A DNA stretch of 53,586 nt from Hyphomonadaceae bacterium (GCA_030697555.1 JAUYPV010000039.1:1-53586); one strand, 5' to 3'; positions 1 through 8,064 are shown, counted from the first letter of the stretch. A program made the numbers and translations. The notes: a model not told the origin generated them from the sequence alone.

Positions 1-3
1 AGC

Positions 4-33
4 GCCGGGGTTCGCCTCCGGCGAACGCCCGGC
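4..33 (+). terminator. Stem-loop at window start, possible terminator
   Basis: Bases 4-16 pair with 20-33 around a three-base loop, with one bulged G at 27. A T/G-rich stretch follows. It may terminate a plus-strand gene left of the window. The T-run is poor, so this is tentative. The tandem 9-mer TTGTTAGCA lies just beyond (45-53 and 54-62). No gene is supported in 1-228. Confidence 0.3.
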
Positions 34-167
34 TCTTGTTGGTGTTGTTAGCATTGTTAGCAATGTTGGAATTCCGCTTCCAACACGCGCGCCAATCGCA
101 AGTTAGGCGCGCCTACGCCCCGCAAACCCCAACCCGCGGCCCACGCCGCGAGAATGCGGCCCCGTGC

Positions 168-201
168 AAAAAACAAAAACCCCGCACCTTGCGATGCGGA
201 G
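168..201 (-). terminator. Rho-independent terminator after the first secreted-protein gene
   Basis: On the minus strand a 7-bp stem (bases 201-195 with 186-180, one G-T pair) is followed by a T-rich run in 179-168. It lies about 28 bases past the stop codon of the minus-strand gene at 229-561 and should end that transcript. Confidence 0.75.
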
Positions 202-228
202 CTTTCGTGTCCCTCGACGGTGTCGAGC

Positions 229-561
229 TTATTTTATCTTGATGGTCGCGGTTCCCTGGGCGCCCGTCACGTCGAACGAGTCGCCGGATTTCTTGTCCAG
301 CGGATAGGCGACGCACTCTTCAGGCGTTGCATCGGTCGAGGTGCAGAGCTTCTCGCCGTCGATGCGCCACTTGCCGGCGGCGATCGTCGTTGGGTCGCCC
401 GGCATGCTAACAGCGAACGTGCCGTCCGGTTTGTAAGCCACGTCGAGCTCGAAGCCCTGCGCAGAAAGTACGATGCCCTTGGTGGTCACTTCCTTCAGCG
501 TGTCGGCGAAGGCCGGCGCGGCGAATGCGGCGATCGCCGCACAGATCAGAAGCTTGCGCAT
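229..561 (-). CDS. Small secreted protein, tandem paralogue A
   Basis: A 110-residue protein with a clear Sec signal peptide (MRKLLICAAIAAFAAPAFA, cleavage after AFA), so it is probably periplasmic or exported. The mature part shares a pattern with its upstream neighbour: LKEVTTKG near the N-terminus, a GKWRIDGEKLCT block, a second conserved Cys before VVYP/VAYP, and a lysine-rich KKxGDxF segment. The two cysteines could form a disulfide. I do not recognise a named family. The gene lies 12 bases after its paralogue, so the two are probably co-transcribed and arose by tandem duplication. A terminator follows at 168-201. Function unknown. Confidence 0.8.
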   Translation of the reverse strand: MRKLLICAAIAAFAAPAFADTLKEVTTKGIVLSAQGFELDVAYKPDGTFAVSMPGDPTTIAAGKWRIDGEKLCTSTDATPEECVAYPLDKKSGDSFDVTGAQGTATIKIK

Positions 562-573
562 GGATCCCCGCTC

Positions 574-930
574 CTACTTGTTGATGGTGACTGTGACTTC
601 ACCCAGCATCGGGTTCGTCACCTTGAATTCGTCGCCCGGTTTCTTGCCGGCCGGATAGACGACGCAGGTCTCGGTCGGGTTCATGTCCGACACGGTGCAG
701 AGCTTCTCGCCATCGATGCGCCACTTGCCCTTGATCGCCTGGCCCATGGCGTTGGTCTCGTAGGTGCCGTCCGTGTTGTACTTCATCGGCAGCTCGAGGG
801 CCTGGCCCTGCATGTCCGCCTTGATGACCGTGCCTTTGGTGGTGACGTTCTGCAGCGTCGTCGCGTCCTGCGCGAAGGCAGGCGCGGCAAGCGCAATGAT
901 CGCGCCCGCGAGAATCAGTGTCCGCTTCAT
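574..930 (-). CDS. Small secreted protein, tandem paralogue B
   Basis: A 118-residue secreted protein. I chose the ATG at 930 because a signal peptide begins exactly there (MKRTLILAGAIIALAAPAFA) and a GGAGA sequence lies about 9 bases upstream; a longer reading frame would put polar residues before the signal. The mature part has LQNVTTKG, GKWRIDGEKLCT and CVVYP, matching the downstream paralogue, with two conserved cysteines. Probably first gene of a two-gene operon. The periplasmic location is inferred from the signal peptide. Function unknown. Confidence 0.8.
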   Translation of the reverse strand: MKRTLILAGAIIALAAPAFAQDATTLQNVTTKGTVIKADMQGQALELPMKYNTDGTYETNAMGQAIKGKWRIDGEKLCTVSDMNPTETCVVYPAGKKPGDEFKVTNPMLGEVTVTINK

Positions 931-1036
931 GGGGGAGGTCTCCGTCCTTTTATTCCGCACAGCCAACCCCGTGCGGCGGCGGGAAACCTAGCAGTTTCTC
1001 ATTGTGCAGCAAGCTGCGGCCGCAGCTTCCGCTGCA

Positions 1037-2713
1037 TTACTGTTGAGTCATTCCAATCGCTCGCGTCATCGCTCCAACGCGCATTTCCCATAGGATCGTT
1101 CGCGGCGGAATGCGCGCCGAGGACGTGTCGCGCCGCCTTTCCGCCAGCGTCACCTGCGCCGCCCGATCCGGCCCGCGCGAGACGCCGGCCTGCAGCCTCT
1201 GTGAGAAATCCCGCACGGCGCCCGGCGCCAGCACCATGTCGACATCCACTGCCACGCTCGACAGCGGCAGCTCCTTGCGATCGACGAACGCCATCATCAG
1301 CGCATCGACCTTGCGCGCGGCGTTTCCGGTATTCCGCACCTTGCCCACAACCTCGACAAAAAGCCCGTCCTCGTCGCGGCCGAAGGTGGAACTCGCAACT
1401 TCCACAACGATGTCCGCCGTGCTGTCGCCTGCGCGCGCCAGCGCCCGCGCGCCGAGATCCTGGAAGCGGGCAATGGCTTTGTCTCGCGCCTGGGTAGCCT
1501 CGGTCTCATCTGCGCGCGCCGCAATGCGCGCTTCCTCCGCTGCGCGCACCTTCACCCACGCTTCGTCGATCGCCTCGGACATGGCGAACATGTCCTGCCA
1601 GCGCAGGCGCTGCTTCGCCGGGCAGGCAGCCGTGTAGGTCTGGCAACGCCACGCCGCTTCGGATTCGCGCCGGTAGAACAGCGTCAGCAGGTTCAGCTCG
1701 CCTGCCGTATAGGGCGCATCCTTCGCTGGCGGCGCTGCGCCTGTATCCGCTGTCTCCTTCAGCTCGCCGTACTGGTCGAACACCGTCGGATCGAAGAACT
1801 CGCAATCGCGCGGCGCGCGGTACATGAAGGGCGGCGCGAAATGGACATAGACCTCGGTCGTGTATTCGGGCGGATTGAAGAACCGGATCTCGAACTGCCG
1901 CGCCTCACCGGGTTCCAGCACTTCAAAGGGCAGGAGGGAGGACTGACCAGCGATGGAGAAATCCCACTCATCCAGCGCCCGCAATGTCAGCGGCGGCAGC
2001 TCGACGCGCGACGTTCCCGTGTTGTGAGCCGTGCCGGTCACCGCGACGATTTCCTTGCCGTTCTCCATGAAGCTGAAGAGGTCGGTGTTCTCGAGCACGA
2101 CCGCGCCATAGGCCGGCTTCGGCATGTCCTTCTTCTTCTCGGCGGGCGTCACCAGCATGTTGAGGATCGGCACGGGCACCAGATAGGAGATCACGGCGTC
2201 CTGCCGCTTCAGCTCGATCTGGTCCATCTGCTTCAGCGTGATCTTGCCATTGTCGAAATCCTCGCGCGCCTGACGCGCCTTCAAGGTCGCCTCGTGCATG
2301 CGCCGCGCATTCTCACCGCCGAAACCCATCTTCTGCGACCCGCACAGCATCGCAGCGGCCTGCTCGGCGGAGAAGTTGGGCGCGCGGTGGGGAATGTCCT
2401 TGGACGAGCCGGTGATGATCACGCGCTCAAGCTTCATCGACCCATCGCCGGCGCCCTTGATGTCGGTGCGCGCGGGCGCGGGCGGAGGAGGCGCAACGGG
2501 CTCGGCTGGCGTCAGCACAGCCAGCGGCGCTGCCATCTCGACCGCCGCCGCCAGCGGCTCGGCTTCGGCAAGCTGCGCGCTTACGGGATCGAGTTGGCGC
2601 GCGGCCACGCCAATGGTGAACGGCTTAGGCTTGGGAATGACAATGCAGCCGTGCGCCGCGAGCGCCATCGCGATCGGCGCGCCAAGTCTCCATGTCTGGA
2701 ACGATCGTCCCAA
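1037..2713 (-). CDS. Lipoprotein with two FxLYD/DUF3426-like modules
   Basis: A 558-residue protein. The start is a TTG at 2713, preceded by GAGG about 6 bases upstream; it gives a complete lipoprotein signal (basic MGRSFQTWR, hydrophobic core, lipobox LAAHGC). The next in-frame ATG, at 2668, would cut off the basic region. A proline/alanine-rich linker follows (about residues 40-85). Two segments look alike: near 215-300 (VTGTAHNTG then a LEPGE turn) and near 440-525 (VVGKVRNTG then a LAPGA turn). This is the pattern of FxLYD/DUF3426 Ig-like domains. A helical, charged stretch lies between them. Enzymatic function is not evident; a surface or periplasmic scaffold is possible. Confidence 0.7.
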   Translation of the reverse strand: MGRSFQTWRLGAPIAMALAAHGCIVIPKPKPFTIGVAARQLDPVSAQLAEAEPLAAAVEMAAPLAVLTPAEPVAPPPPAPARTDIKGAGDGSMKLERVIITGSSKDIPHRAPNFSAEQAAAMLCGSQKMGFGGENARRMHEATLKARQAREDFDNGKITLKQMDQIELKRQDAVISYLVPVPILNMLVTPAEKKKDMPKPAYGAVVLENTDLFSFMENGKEIVAVTGTAHNTGTSRVELPPLTLRALDEWDFSIAGQSSLLPFEVLEPGEARQFEIRFFNPPEYTTEVYVHFAPPFMYRAPRDCEFFDPTVFDQYGELKETADTGAAPPAKDAPYTAGELNLLTLFYRRESEAAWRCQTYTAACPAKQRLRWQDMFAMSEAIDEAWVKVRAAEEARIAARADETEATQARDKAIARFQDLGARALARAGDSTADIVVEVASSTFGRDEDGLFVEVVGKVRNTGNAARKVDALMMAFVDRKELPLSSVAVDVDMVLAPGAVRDFSQRLQAGVSRGPDRAAQVTLAERRRDTSSARIPPRTILWEMRVGAMTRAIGMTQQ

Positions 2714-2818
2714 GCGCGCCCTCGTTCAGCTGGCCGAACAGTCGGCCAGCCTGTCTACAACATGAGCGGATTTGTGGCTGGTGTCGCGCGTCACGAAAAG
2801 CGCCGGCTCGAATGCGCC

Positions 2819-4030
2819 TCAGGCCGCGCTTTCGCTGGGCGGGGCCGCGCCGCCGAGTTTTGAGGCTGGCCAGATCCTCGCCGAGGGCAGGGCCGTCTCC
2901 ACCGGCCAGATGCGCCAGGAAGCCATGTGCTGCACGCCGTCGGCGGCAAAGCGCTGGGCGTGTTCGGGATGAAGGTCGCCTTCAATGCCTGTTGGAATGT
3001 TCTGATGCCGCGCCAACTCCGCGGCGGCATGGATGCGTGCGAACAGGTCGACCTTGGGGCCGTTCGCACCCAAGGAGCCCGGCGGCAGGCTGAAGCCGAT
3101 CGCCGCCGGTTGAAGTTTGAGGACAGAGGCCACATCCGGCTCGGTCCAGTTGAGGCCGATCGCGATGTTGGGCGCCCGCACCCGCAACGTGCGAATGATG
3201 TCTTCGAGATAGATGCGTGGGAAGCCCGGCTCGACGCCGGTGATCCTGACGACACGATAACGCGCCAGCCGCGTGTCGAACTTGGCCAGCGCGCCATAGA
3301 GGCGTGCAAGGCTCGACTGGGTGTTGAGACTGGAAACATGTACGGCCACGCCGATCAGCGCCTTCTGGTTGGACTCAACCATCTGCCGGATCGCTTCTTC
3401 CGAAGCTTTCAGCTTCAGCTCGTCCATGTCGGCGTGACGATGATGTGTCGCCCAGTCGAGCGGATAGCCGGTCTCGGCGTCCAGCGGCGTGACGAAATAG
3501 GTCGTGATCGCGCCGCGCTTCGAATCCCACACAGGGGTGTAGCCTATCAGCGGTCTCTCAAGCGCCTTGCGCTTGGGCGCCGGCGGCGCCTTGTGCGAGT
3601 CTGCGATCATCTCGCCGAACGCCTGTGCGAAATCGTCGACGCTCATCGACCTGTGGCGCGCCTCGAAGCGGATGTCCGGGTCGGCGTCCGGCGCGCCGAC
3701 GAAGAAGGTGTTGAGTTCCGTGGTGATGCGCTGGGCCACGGCGTCGGCAAGAGCGCCCGAGTAGGCGCCGAACACCAGCAGGAAGCCATCCGCCCCGGCG
3801 ATCATCACGTCTTCAGGTGCGATGCGCTTGGCGATGAAGTCACGCGCGATCTGCTGGACCTTCTCGCGCCGCTCCAGCCAGCGCTCGCCATACTTGGCGC
3901 GGATATCGCGAAGGCCGATGAACTGGAACTGGGCGACATCGATCGTGTTCCGCCCGTTCGCAAGACGGCGGATGCGCTCGGCGAGGTTCAACCCGTCGGG
4001 CATATCAAGGTCGTGAGTGTGTCCGCTCAT
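2819..4030 (-). CDS. Degenerate EAL-like domain protein
   Basis: A 403-residue soluble protein with no signal peptide. I use the ATG at 4030; a TTG seven codons upstream is possible. The C-terminal half (about 200-390) follows the order of EAL phosphodiesterase domains: a GVAVHVSSLN strand (EAL 'NLS' position), an AIGFSLPPGS strand (the 'K-ID' position), then a helix and PTGIEGDLHPEHAQRF (the 'AEGVE' position). The EAL signature and most metal ligands are absent, so c-di-GMP hydrolysis is unlikely and a binding or regulatory role is more plausible. The N-terminal 150 residues have no domain I recognise. The assignment is by pattern only. Confidence 0.6.
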   Translation of the reverse strand: MSGHTHDLDMPDGLNLAERIRRLANGRNTIDVAQFQFIGLRDIRAKYGERWLERREKVQQIARDFIAKRIAPEDVMIAGADGFLLVFGAYSGALADAVAQRITTELNTFFVGAPDADPDIRFEARHRSMSVDDFAQAFGEMIADSHKAPPAPKRKALERPLIGYTPVWDSKRGAITTYFVTPLDAETGYPLDWATHHRHADMDELKLKASEEAIRQMVESNQKALIGVAVHVSSLNTQSSLARLYGALAKFDTRLARYRVVRITGVEPGFPRIYLEDIIRTLRVRAPNIAIGLNWTEPDVASVLKLQPAAIGFSLPPGSLGANGPKVDLFARIHAAAELARHQNIPTGIEGDLHPEHAQRFAADGVQHMASWRIWPVETALPSARIWPASKLGGAAPPSESAA

Positions 4031-4137
4031 GACGCCAGAACCTGCGGCCAAATGGACGGCTAGGGCCGCCCCTGATCCTCTCGGAAAAGGCTGCCTTTTC
4101 GCGCTGAGGGAAGCGTTAAATCAGCCGGTCGAATTGC

Positions 4138-5172
4138 TCAGGAACCCGCCATCACTCGTTGGTAAAAGGCGAGGCTGTCGCGCACGAAAGCAGCCCGGGT
4201 GAACTGGGCCTCGTATGCTTTACGACCCCCTGCGACAAGTTTTGCCGCAAGGTCCGGTTCGGAGATGACGCGGCGCATGGCGGTGGCGAGAGCGTCAGGA
4301 TTATCCTTCGGGACCAGCAAACCCGAGACCCCGTCTTCGACGTAGGCGGCGGGTCCGACGGCATCCGCCGCCACCAGGGGTTTCGAAGCCGCCCAAGCAT
4401 CCACCGTCACCGTGCCGAACGGCTCATAGCGCGACGGGAAGGCGACGAAGGTGCAGGCGGCCAAGAGGGCGCCGCGGTCGTTGCGCCAGCCGAGGAAGCG
4501 TACGCGGTCGTCGAGACCCAGGCTGGTGCACTTCGCCTTCAGCTCCGCCTCGATCGGGCCTTCGCCGGCGATCCAGACATGGAGGCCCGGAACCTTCGCG
4601 GTCGCATCGAGCAGCGTGTCCAGGCCCTTCTTGACGTGCAGCCGCGCCAGCGCCAGCGCGACAGGCGCATCGGCAGGGGTATCGAGCCCGGCGCGATCGG
4701 CCGGCGCCTCGCCGGTGAAATCCGCGTATGTGTGGACGATGGCCGAGCGATTCTCCGCGACGCCCTGTTCGCGGATATGGCGCAGCAGGTCCTTGGTCAG
4801 CCCGACATGCCACTCGCAATTGGCGAAGCGCGCCAGCTTGTAGTAGCCGCCATACCAGGCGATCGATCTCGACCGGAACGCAGCCGGAGCAAACTGCCCG
4901 GCGCGGCCCATCCAGTATTCGGCGACATCCGGCTTGAACTCGCGCATCACCTTGGCGATCGCGCCTTTGGTGGCGAAAGGCCACAGCCGGTTGAAATCCG
5001 CCGTCTCGGTGCGGATGCCCGCCGCGCGGAACTTGTCGACACGGAGCTGGTTGCCGGGCCGCGTAACCACAGCCTGCTCGACCCCGGCCTGGGCGAGCGC
5101 CAGGACGGATTCCAGCATGATGTTCTCGGCTCCGCCTTCCTTGGCGCCGGCCATCACGTGCAGCACGCGCAT
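4138..5172 (-). CDS. Glycosyltransferase family 4 (group 1)
   Basis: A 344-residue GT-B fold enzyme that would transfer a sugar from a nucleotide donor to a cell-envelope glycan in the cytoplasm. The N-terminus has the usual start of the family (MRVLHVMAGAKEGGAE, glycine-rich loop). The C-terminal half shows the donor-binding region: ALARLHVKKGLDTL, WIAGEGP, VRFLGWRND, then YEPFGTVTVDAW and GLLVPKDNPDALA. The EX7E motif keeps the first Glu, but the second position is Asp, a conservative change. It stands apart from the large polysaccharide locus at 32-44 kb and is divergent from the gene at 5307. Donor and acceptor unknown. Confidence 0.88.
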   Translation of the reverse strand: MRVLHVMAGAKEGGAENIMLESVLALAQAGVEQAVVTRPGNQLRVDKFRAAGIRTETADFNRLWPFATKGAIAKVMREFKPDVAEYWMGRAGQFAPAAFRSRSIAWYGGYYKLARFANCEWHVGLTKDLLRHIREQGVAENRSAIVHTYADFTGEAPADRAGLDTPADAPVALALARLHVKKGLDTLLDATAKVPGLHVWIAGEGPIEAELKAKCTSLGLDDRVRFLGWRNDRGALLAACTFVAFPSRYEPFGTVTVDAWAASKPLVAADAVGPAAYVEDGVSGLLVPKDNPDALATAMRRVISEPDLAAKLVAGGRKAYEAQFTRAAFVRDSLAFYQRVMAGS

Positions 5173-5306
5173 CGAGAGAACTGTCCTTTAGGGGCAGGGG
5201 TGGCTTACGTTGCGGCCCCGTTAGCCGGTTATCTCCCGCGACGCAAACGCAGGTTGAAGCCAGACTGCTTCCCGCGTAGCGTCCGCGCGATTTTCGGAGA
5301 TATTGG

Positions 5307-6638
5307 ATGTCTGGCTATCGCCTGTTCGGGGCCGAAACTTCGGCTTATTCGACCAAGATGCGCACCTACCTGAAGTACAAGGCGTTCGCCTTCGACTGGG
5401 TGCCGCGTACGGAGGAGAACGAGGCCGAACTCAAGACCCTGTCGCGTTTCCCGACCTTGCCGGTTCTGGTCACCGCCTCGGGCTTCGCCGTGCATGACAC
5501 GACGCCGATGATGGAAGCGTTGGAGGCCGATAGCCCGGAACCGAGCGCGACGCCGGCCGATCCTGCAACCGCGTTCCTTGCCTGTGTGCTGGAAGAGTAT
5601 GCCGACGTCTGGCTGGCCAAGGCCGGCTATCACTATCGCTGGACGCGCAAGAAGGACCAGCGTCTCGCCGCCCAGCGTTCGATCGAGGACTACTACGTAA
5701 CGACGCCGCCGGAAGACAAGAAAGCCGCAGAGGATCTCGCGATCGAGACCATGCTCGGCCAGATGAAGACGATGGGGCTCGAAGGCGAGCTGGGCGGGGC
5801 TGTCGAGAAATCATTCAAGCGCTTCATCAAGCTGCTCGACGATCACCTGCGCACGCATCTCTGCATATTCGGCGGCCGTCCCTCGATCGCCGACTTCGCC
5901 ATCGCGGGCCAGCTCATCCAGATGATGAAGGATCCGACGCCGGCCAAGATCATCGAGAAGGACGGCGAGTTCGTAGCCAAATGGTGCGAATTCCTGGAAG
6001 ACCCGAAACCGTCAGGGCCGTTCGAGGCGTTGGACGATCTCAAGGAAACGCTGGCGCCGATCTTCGCCGAGGATCTCGTCGCCGGCTTCCTGCCGTGGGC
6101 TGCGGAAAATCTCGAAAACTCGCTCGCCGGAAACGAAAGCTTCGAAGTGACGCTGGGCAAGGAGGCGTTCACGCTTGCCCCGCTGCGCTCGGCGGCGCGG
6201 TCCTTTCGCGAGCTGCGCCGGAAGTTCGTCACCGGCCAGACCATCGAAACGCTGAAGGCCTTCACCGATGAGACGGGCTCGACCGTCTTCCTGCTGCGTC
6301 CGCCCAGACCCGATCAAAGACCCGAGCCGGCCCGTCCTCCCCGCGAGGAAGCCTCACAATCCGGCGACGATGTGTCGGCGGACGGCGCTGATGAGGGCGA
6401 TGAAGCTGAGGGCGGCAGCCAGGAAGCGGGCGCGGATGGCGCGGATGGCGCGCCCCGCCGCAAGCGCCGCCGCCGTCGCGGCCGTGGCCGTGGGCGCGGC
6501 GAAGGCGGCCAGGCCGAGAGCGGCCAAGCGGAAGCTGGCGCGTCGGAGGATGGCCCGTCCCAAGGTGGCGATGCCGATGGCGGTCAGTCGGAAGGCGCCC
6601 AGGCGGACGCCTCATCCGGCGATGACGCCGAGGACTGA
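5307..6638 (+). CDS. Glutathione S-transferase-like protein with Arg/Gly-rich tail
   Basis: A 443-residue protein. Residues 1-80 look like a thioredoxin-fold GST N-domain (MSGYRLFGAETSAYSTKMR, then FPTLPVLV with the cis-proline, and HDTTPMMEAL at the glutathione-binding position). The all-helical C-domain runs to about 210 (GGRPSIADFAIAGQL). Residues 210-325 add an uncharacterised helical region. The last ~110 residues are low complexity: acidic Gly/Ser/Asp stretches around a strongly basic block at about 384-398 (PRRKRRRRRGRGRGRG), similar to nucleic-acid-binding RGG tails. ATG 5307 has CGGAGA upstream. The rhomboid gene starts 21 bases after the stop, so they may be co-transcribed. Confidence 0.85.
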   Translation: MSGYRLFGAETSAYSTKMRTYLKYKAFAFDWVPRTEENEAELKTLSRFPTLPVLVTASGFAVHDTTPMMEALEADSPEPSATPADPATAFLACVLEEYADVWLAKAGYHYRWTRKKDQRLAAQRSIEDYYVTTPPEDKKAAEDLAIETMLGQMKTMGLEGELGGAVEKSFKRFIKLLDDHLRTHLCIFGGRPSIADFAIAGQLIQMMKDPTPAKIIEKDGEFVAKWCEFLEDPKPSGPFEALDDLKETLAPIFAEDLVAGFLPWAAENLENSLAGNESFEVTLGKEAFTLAPLRSAARSFRELRRKFVTGQTIETLKAFTDETGSTVFLLRPPRPDQRPEPARPPREEASQSGDDVSADGADEGDEAEGGSQEAGADGADGAPRRKRRRRRGRGRGRGEGGQAESGQAEAGASEDGPSQGGDADGGQSEGAQADASSGDDAED

Positions 6639-6659
6639 TCCCGGCGCCGGAGCCAAGCC

Positions 6660-7280
6660 ATGAACATGCAAGTGCTGATGGCGGCGCATGCCGCGCTAGG
6701 GCTGCTCGCGACCAACATCATTCTGTCGATCGTGGCGTTTGGAAACATGCGCCTGCTCGATGCGATGATGTTCGATATCGGCCGCATCAAGCGGAACCAC
6801 GAATACCACCGCACGATCACGTCGGGGTTCATCCACGGCGACCCGGCGCACCTGTTCATGAACATGCTGTCGCTGTTCTTCATCGGGCCCGCGATCGAAG
6901 GCGCTCTAGGAACCTGGGTCTTCCTTGCATTCTACATGGCGTGCCTGCTCGGCGGCTCGGCCTGGACGCTGATGGAGCACTGGCGCGATTCGAACTACCG
7001 GGCGCTTGGCGCGTCCGGCGCGGTTTCCGGCGTGACTGCGGCGTTCGGCCTCTTCGCTCCATTCCAGATGATCATCGTCTTTGTCATTCCCATGCCAGCG
7101 ATCCTCTTTGCCGTACTCTTTATCGCGTACTCGGCGTTCGCCTCGGGGCGGATCCGCGATGGCATCGGTCATGCCGCCCACCTTGGCGGCGCGCTGACCG
7201 GTGTGGCGCTGGTCTGCATCTTCTGGCCAGGCGCCGTGCGCTCCCTGTGGGACCAGGTTCTGGCGCGCCTTCCGTTCTGA
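6660..7280 (+). CDS. Rhomboid family intramembrane serine protease
   Basis: A 206-residue polytopic inner-membrane protein. Rhomboids cut substrates within the membrane using a Ser-His dyad. Visible motifs are HGDPAHLFMNM in the second membrane segment (the family HxxxxHxxxN position), GASGAVSG carrying nucleophile Ser119, and GHAAHLGGALTG in the last core segment carrying the likely catalytic His174. About six membrane segments fit the length, the usual bacterial core size. It follows the GST-like gene by 21 bases and is convergent with hsp20. Substrate unknown. Confidence 0.92.
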   Translation: MNMQVLMAAHAALGLLATNIILSIVAFGNMRLLDAMMFDIGRIKRNHEYHRTITSGFIHGDPAHLFMNMLSLFFIGPAIEGALGTWVFLAFYMACLLGGSAWTLMEHWRDSNYRALGASGAVSGVTAAFGLFAPFQMIIVFVIPMPAILFAVLFIAYSAFASGRIRDGIGHAAHLGGALTGVALVCIFWPGAVRSLWDQVLARLPF

Positions 7281-7299
7281 ACTCCAAAAACGGAAACGA

Positions 7300-7393
7300 C
7301 GCGCTTCAACCCCAGGGGAAAGGGGAAGCGCGCCGTCCATTCCGTCCAATCACTCGGACGGAGAAGGGCCACCGCCTGCGTCTACGCAGGCGG
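7300..7393. repeat. Three stem-loops between convergent rhomboid and hsp20 genes
   Basis: Three separate inverted repeats fill the gap between the two stop codons. CGCGCTTC (7300-7307) pairs with 7325-7332, TCCGTCC (7341-7347) with 7356-7362, and CCGCCTGCG (7372-7380) with 7385-7393. None has a clear U-run, so they may be processing or pausing structures rather than simple terminators. Confidence 0.55.
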
Positions 7394-7416
7394 GAGCGAG
7401 GGAGGACTTCAGACCA

Positions 7417-7902
7417 CTATGCGGCGGTGGCGGGGCGGATCTTGCCGCCTTCGATCACCTGAGGCTTGTCGCTGGCAGTGTCGCCGATCGAGATCTTGCG
7501 GGGCTTCTTCGCCTCGGGAAGTTCACGCTTCAGCTCGATGCGGAGCAGGCCGTTCTTCAGGCTGGCGCCGGTCACGACCACGTGGTCGGCAAGCTGGAAG
7601 CGGCGGATGAAACCGCGCTCCGCAATGCCGCGGTGGAGGAATTTGCGGTTGGTCTCGGCGCCGTCTTTCTTGCCGAGAACAACAAGCTGGCCTTCCTTCA
7701 CCTCAAGATCGAGGTCGCCTTCGGCGAAGCCGGCGACAGCCAGCTCGATGGCGTAGGCGTTCTCGTCATCCTGCGCCTGCTCGATGTTGTAGGGAGGGTA
7801 GCCCTGCGCGCCGTCAAGGCGCGTTGCCGTGTCGATCAGGGTGGCAAGCCGGTCGAAGCCGACCACGGTCCGGTAAAGGGGGGAAAAGTCGAACGTGCTC
7901 AT
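7417..7902 (-). CDS. hsp20: Hsp20 family small heat-shock chaperone (IbpA-like)
   Basis: A 161-residue alpha-crystallin-domain chaperone that holds unfolding proteins in the cytoplasm under heat stress. Signs of the family are the MSTFDFSPLYRTVVGFDRL N-terminus typical of proteobacterial IbpA-type proteins, YPPYNIEQ leading into the domain, AVAGFAEGDLDLEV, the RGIAERGFIRRFQLADHV central stretch, and the A-x-x-x-N-G-L-L signature (ASLKNGLLRIEL). The start at 7902 has AAGGA five bases upstream, and that ribosome binding site lies inside a ROSE-type hairpin (7905-7925), implying temperature-controlled translation. Confidence 0.95.
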   Translation of the reverse strand: MSTFDFSPLYRTVVGFDRLATLIDTATRLDGAQGYPPYNIEQAQDDENAYAIELAVAGFAEGDLDLEVKEGQLVVLGKKDGAETNRKFLHRGIAERGFIRRFQLADHVVVTGASLKNGLLRIELKRELPEAKKPRKISIGDTASDKPQVIEGGKIRPATAA

Positions 7903-7904
7903 GT

Positions 7905-7995
7905 CTGTCCTTCTTCAAGCAACAGGGCGGCCTTGTTCCAGGCCCGCTGGTTTCAGTTGAAGGTCTGTACGCGGCGCCACCTTTTGGTCGGCGCC
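7905..7995 (-). promoter_or_regulatory. ROSE-type RNA thermometer in the hsp20 5' leader
   Basis: Three hairpins precede the hsp20 ATG on the minus strand. The last (7925-7905) pairs CUGUUGCUU with AAGGACAG around a GAAG loop, leaving one bulged G opposite the ribosome binding site. The UUGCU anti-Shine-Dalgarno element with a bulged G is the hallmark of ROSE thermometers upstream of alphaproteobacterial small heat-shock genes. The middle hairpin pairs 7947-7940 with 7933-7927. The first pairs 7995-7986 with 7981-7973, with one bulge. Warming should melt the last hairpin and open the site. Confidence 0.85.
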
Positions 7996-8035
7996 TCAGC
8001 CCTCCAAGGCCCGCATGGCGGCGCCTCGCTCTCCG

Positions 8036-8064
8036 AGTTGGGAACGCGGCGGGGCATGGTCAAG
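8036..8064 (-). promoter_or_regulatory. Candidate hsp20 promoter
   Basis: On the minus strand CTTGAC (8064-8059) is followed after 17 bases by CCAACT (8041-8036), within TTCCCAACT. The CTTG box and C-rich -10 region would fit a heat-shock sigma factor. Transcription would start near 8029, giving a leader of about 127 bases that includes the whole ROSE element. Pattern only. Confidence 0.4.

Noticed and set aside
36-242. 68-codon frame at the window start
   Set aside because: Begins with a hydrophobic stretch but has no ribosome binding site, crosses the terminator at 168-201 and has no family features.
154-1497. Long plus-strand reading frame (447 codons)
   Set aside because: It runs antisense to the two secreted-protein genes and the lipoprotein gene, is Arg/His-rich and lacks any domain pattern. 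High GC at third positions opens such shadow frames.
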